Part shown: positions 14,972 to 17,773 of the stretch, piece after piece | Position numbering within the stretch: the stretch's first letter is position 1 | Layout of the letters: each line of letters begins with the position of its first letter | Assembly (NCBI GenBank): GCA_905210875.1 | Contig: CAJLYN010000020.1 | Coordinates: 1 to 17,773, forward strand | Length of the DNA stretch: 17,773 bases | DNA from: an uncultured Bacteroides sp. | GTDB lineage: Bacteria; Bacteroidota; Bacteroidia; Bacteroidales; UBA11471 | Reading direction: 5' to 3' | Program-made: the position numbers and the translations under genes | The notes under the pieces: generated by a model | Databases searched by the model: none | The model's input: the letters and a program-made list of their open reading frames with translations, nothing else | What the model was told of the DNA's origin: nothing

Positions 14972-15140
14972 GGTTCAGGTATGTATTTTAGACGATGCAA
15001 TATTACAAAAAAAGAATCAGAAAATAGTCGGGTGAAAGCCCTCTTCTTGTAAAAATTTTCTATATGTCGAATATGAATAAGAAGTTGTAAAAGCTTGAGG
15101 AATCTTTTCTTTCTTGGTATTGTTAAATTATGCTTGGAGT

Positions 15141-15171
15141 TTTCATGGAAAATCAAAATACTGTACTTTTA
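15141..15171 (+). promoter_or_regulatory. Weak candidate promoter for the sulfatase-anSME operon
   Basis: TACTTTTA (15164-15171) differs from the -7 consensus at its last base. TTTC (15141-15144), 19 nt upstream, is three of four bases of a -33 box. A start near 15178 would leave a leader of under 10 nt. Such a weak match is compatible with a promoter that needs an activator, but this is inference. Confidence 0.3.
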
Positions 15172-15186
15172 CAAAAAATCTGATTT

Positions 15187-16593
15187 ATGCAAGAAAGAAT
15201 GTGGAAAAGCCTTTGTGCGGTTGGTCTTATTGCCGTGCCGCATTTAGAGGCCGAGGCTCAGGCTACGGTCGGGCAAGATGATAAGAATACAAAACCCAAT
15301 ATCATTTTTATTTTGGCCGATGATATGGGATATGGTGACTTGGGTTGTTATGGCAATCGGAACATTGAGACTCCCAACATAGACCGTCTGGCGGCTACCG
15401 GAACACGGTTTACGCAATGTTATGCCGGATCGGCGGTAAGCTCTCCCTCGCGTTGTGCGCTGATGACGGGTCGTAATACCGGAAATACCACCATTCGCGA
15501 TAATTTTGCAAAAGCCGGCGGCATTGAGGGAAAGAAGGGTGAACAAACGATTCGTCGAATGCATTTGTTGCCCAGTGATACGACTATTGCCACGGTCTTG
15601 GGAGCCGGAGGGTATCGTACTTGTCTTGTCAACAAGTGGCATCTCGACGGTTTCAATCCCGAAGCAACCCCTTTAAACCGAGGATTCGACGAGTTCTACG
15701 GCTGGCTCATCAGTACTCCTTATTCCAACGATCCCTATTATTATCCTTATTGGCGCTTTAATAATTATAAGTTGGAGAATATCGAAGAAAATGCAAACGA
15801 CCGTCATGTCAAGCATAATACCGATATTTCGACCGACGATGCCATTCGTTTTATTCGTCGCAATCGCGAGAATCCGTTTTTTCTCTATTTGGCCTATGAT
15901 GCTCCGCATGAGCCCTATAACATCGACGATACTCATTGGTACGACAGCGAAACATGGGAGATGAATACCAAGCGATATGCCTCGCTGGTTACCCACATGG
16001 ACAAGGCCATCGGCCGTCTGCTTGATGAGCTCGACTCGCTGGGTTTGCGTGAAAATACCCTTATTATTTTTGCCTCTGACAACGGCGCAGCCAAGCAGGC
16101 TCCCATACAGACACTGGACTGCAACGGGGTGTTGCGCGGTATGAAAGGTATGCTTTATGAGGGAGGCATTCGTGTACCCTTTATTGTCAATTGGCCGGGA
16201 CATGTGCCGGTAAGGCAACTCGACAACATCATCTATTTCCCCGATGTGATGCCTACATTGGCTGCTGTGGCAGGTGCTACGGAATATTTGCCGACACGAC
16301 GCAATGGCATCGACTTGTGGCCGTTGATGCAAGGCGATACACTGGATACCGACGACCGCCTGTTGTACTGGGAGTTTCCCGGCAAGCAACGGGCAGCCCG
16401 CCGTGGCGACTGGAAAGTGGTAAGTATAAAAAAGAATGCGCCGCTCGAACTTTATAATATAAAAGAAGATATAACCGAGTCGACCGACTTGGCCGGAAAA
16501 TATCCAGAAATAGTCGCCGAGTTTGAGCGCCAGATGCAGCAGGCACGTACCCCGTCGCCTTACTGGCCTTTGCCGGGAGAACAGCAGAAATAA
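15187..16593 (+). CDS. Exported Ser-type sulfatase (family S1)
   Basis: A 468-residue arylsulfatase-fold hydrolase that removes sulfate esters. The N-terminus MQERMWKSLCAVGLIAVPHL followed by EAEAQA looks like a Sec signal peptide with cleavage near residue 26, so it should act in the periplasm or at the surface. Metal ligands D45-D46 (LADDMGYGD), the KWH motif (150-152), H241 (DAPHEPY) and D298-N299 (ASDNGA) are visible. The formylglycine motif is S85-S-P-S-R, a serine-type site, which in bacteria requires a radical SAM maturase. That enzyme is encoded 7 nt downstream. Length is normal and the frame is intact. Substrate (mucin, glycosaminoglycan or other sulfated glycan) cannot be told; no SusC/SusD pair is in the window. 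Confidence 0.93.
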   Translation: MQERMWKSLCAVGLIAVPHLEAEAQATVGQDDKNTKPNIIFILADDMGYGDLGCYGNRNIETPNIDRLAATGTRFTQCYAGSAVSSPSRCALMTGRNTGNTTIRDNFAKAGGIEGKKGEQTIRRMHLLPSDTTIATVLGAGGYRTCLVNKWHLDGFNPEATPLNRGFDEFYGWLISTPYSNDPYYYPYWRFNNYKLENIEENANDRHVKHNTDISTDDAIRFIRRNRENPFFLYLAYDAPHEPYNIDDTHWYDSETWEMNTKRYASLVTHMDKAIGRLLDELDSLGLRENTLIIFASDNGAAKQAPIQTLDCNGVLRGMKGMLYEGGIRVPFIVNWPGHVPVRQLDNIIYFPDVMPTLAAVAGATEYLPTRRNGIDLWPLMQGDTLDTDDRLLYWEFPGKQRAARRGDWKVVSIKKNAPLELYNIKEDITESTDLAGKYPEIVAEFERQMQQARTPSPYWPLPGEQQK

Positions 16594-16600
16594 TGCGGAA

Positions 16601-17773
16601 ATGGCTATATGTGCTCCTTTTGCCCGACCGCTCTATGTCATGCTCAAACCGGCAGGTGCACGATGTAACCTGGCGTGTACATACTGCTATTATACCGAGA
16701 AGACATTTCTGTATGGCAACGAGGCCGGGCAGCAACTCTCCGATGAATTGCTCGAACATTTTGTCCGAGAGTATATCGGTTCGCAGACCATGCAGGAGAT
16801 TCTTTTTACCTGGCACGGCGGTGAACCTCTGCTGCGGCCACTCTCGTTCTATCGCAAAGCCGTGACTTTGCAGCAAAAGTATGCCCACGGGCGATGGGTC
16901 GATAATTGTATTCAGACCAATGGTACATTATTGAATGAGGAGTGGTGCCGGTTTTTCAAGGAAAACGGTTGGCTGGTAGGTCTCTCTATCGACGGTCCCC
17001 AAATGTTTCATGATGCTTATCGGCGTGACAGAAGGGGGAATCCCACCTACGACTTGGTGATGCGCGGCATTGACTGTCTCAACAAGTACGAGGTGGCATG
17101 GAATGCCATGGCGGTAGTCAATCGCTATAACGCTGATTATCCTCGGGAGTTTTACGATTTTTTCAGGCAAATAGATTGTCACTATATTCAATTTTCTCCT
17201 GTTGTAGAACGCTTTAAACATTCGCCCGACGGTCGATGGTTGGCTCATGTAGGCGAGGGTAGCCCAGACGATTTGGCTCCTTTCTCGGTAACCCCTCGCC
17301 AGTGGGGTGATTTCTTGTGTGCTGTTTTCGACGAGTGGGTAGTCTCCGATGTCGGGTCCCGTTTTGTGCAGATTTTCGATGCTACATTGGCCAATTGGGT
17401 GGGTGAGATGCCAGGTGTATGTACATTGTCGCCTTCATGCGGCCATGCCGCTGTCATGGAGTGGAATGGCGATGTCTATGCCTGTGACCATTTTGTTTTT
17501 CCTGAGTATAAATTGGGAAACATCAGGACCAATACTTTGGTAGAAATGCTTTACGGTGAACGTCAGCAGCAGTTTGGTCGCAGTAAAACAGCGACTCTGC
17601 CGTCGTCTTGTCGGGCCTGCAAATATCTCTTCGCCTGTCACGGAGAGTGTCCCAAAAACCGATTTCTTTCTTCACCTTCGGGCGAGACCGGGTTGAACTA
17701 TCTCTGTGCCGGTTATTACCGCTATTTCGACCACGTAGCTCCTTATATGGATTATATGCGCGATGAGTTGCAA
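16601..17773 (+). CDS. Anaerobic sulfatase-maturating enzyme (radical SAM, SPASM), 3' truncated
   Basis: An open frame of 391 codons from ATG 16601 that reaches the right edge without a stop. It oxidises the active-site Ser or Cys of sulfatases to formylglycine. The radical SAM cluster motif is C22-x3-C26-x2-C29 (RCNLACTYCYY). FTWHGGEPLL (69-78) is a conserved loop of the family. The SPASM region has eight cysteines at 274, 280, 295, 337, 340, 346, 350 and 369, the spacing I remember for anSME and its two auxiliary 4Fe-4S clusters. D296, just after C295, fits the catalytic Asp. Family members are about 370-415 residues, so only a short tail is missing. It starts 7 nt after the sulfatase stop codon, so they form an operon. 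No signal peptide; cytosolic. Confidence 0.93.
   Translation, partial: MAICAPFARPLYVMLKPAGARCNLACTYCYYTEKTFLYGNEAGQQLSDELLEHFVREYIGSQTMQEILFTWHGGEPLLRPLSFYRKAVTLQQKYAHGRWVDNCIQTNGTLLNEEWCRFFKENGWLVGLSIDGPQMFHDAYRRDRRGNPTYDLVMRGIDCLNKYEVAWNAMAVVNRYNADYPREFYDFFRQIDCHYIQFSPVVERFKHSPDGRWLAHVGEGSPDDLAPFSVTPRQWGDFLCAVFDEWVVSDVGSRFVQIFDATLANWVGEMPGVCTLSPSCGHAAVMEWNGDVYACDHFVFPEYKLGNIRTNTLVEMLYGERQQQFGRSKTATLPSSCRACKYLFACHGECPKNRFLSSPSGETGLNYLCAGYYRYFDHVAPYMDYMRDELQ

Noticed and set aside
14929..15156. A 75-codon minus-strand frame upstream of ilvA
   Set aside because: It overlaps the ilvA start in another frame, is A/T-driven, and has no recognisable motif or ribosome site.
16593..16865. A 90-codon frame starting at ATG 16593-16595 overlapping the anSME gene
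   Set aside because: It is out of frame with the radical SAM motifs, which are read from ATG 16601 without interruption to the window edge.
1..17773. tRNA, rRNA, CRISPR, IS or phage elements
   Set aside because: I found no tRNA-like cloverleaf, repeat-spacer array, transposase, integrase or direct-repeat boundary by eye; short or degenerate ones could be missed without a search.

Overview
The window looks like chromosome of a gut-type member of the Bacteroidales. The evidence is Bacteroidetes-style promoters (TTTG, about 20 nt, then TAnnTTTG), Bacteroidales-like versions of several proteins (C69 dipeptidase, TTG-started RlmD, DUF5063), the conserved yicC-gmk-nadD run, and a Ser-type sulfatase next to an anaerobic sulfatase-maturating enzyme. 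I cannot name a genus. I see no tRNA, rRNA, insertion sequence, phage gene or CRISPR array; the window reads as core chromosome with a small glycan-related locus at the right end.

Left part (1-5700). The window opens inside a C69 dipeptidase gene. A phosphohexomutase gene follows, with a textbook promoter (551-583), a predicted structured 5' leader (594-667) and a 17-bp terminator hairpin. Convergent to it is ppdK (pyruvate phosphate dikinase), with its own promoter and terminator. Between the two terminators lies a 52-codon minus-strand open frame that may be a gene remnant.

Middle (5680-9912). Three plus-strand genes encode a TrmA/RumA-type 23S rRNA uracil-5-methyltransferase, whose start must be moved to TTG 5723, a 12-helix MFS transporter resembling MFSD1, and a membrane-anchored metallophosphoesterase. 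A minus-strand operon then runs from yicC at 13548 down to 9913: yicC, gmk, nadD, a DUF5063 gene with a His cluster, a DEDDy 3'-5' exonuclease, and a small two-helix membrane protein. Gaps are only 5-16 nt. The operon combines RNA turnover (YicC, exonuclease) with nucleotide and NAD supply (Gmk, NadD).

Right part (13600-17773). ilvA (threonine ammonia-lyase with an ACT domain) lies on the minus strand, followed by two hairpins. Divergent from it is a sulfatase-anSME pair, 7 nt apart: an exported Ser-type sulfatase (S85-S-P-S-R) and the radical SAM enzyme expected to convert that Ser to formylglycine. The anSME gene runs off the right edge with no stop.

The item most worth following up is the predicted 74-nt extended hairpin in the phosphohexomutase leader. 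It is not a terminator and I match it to no known RNA family. I found no defence system or wholly new multi-gene system.
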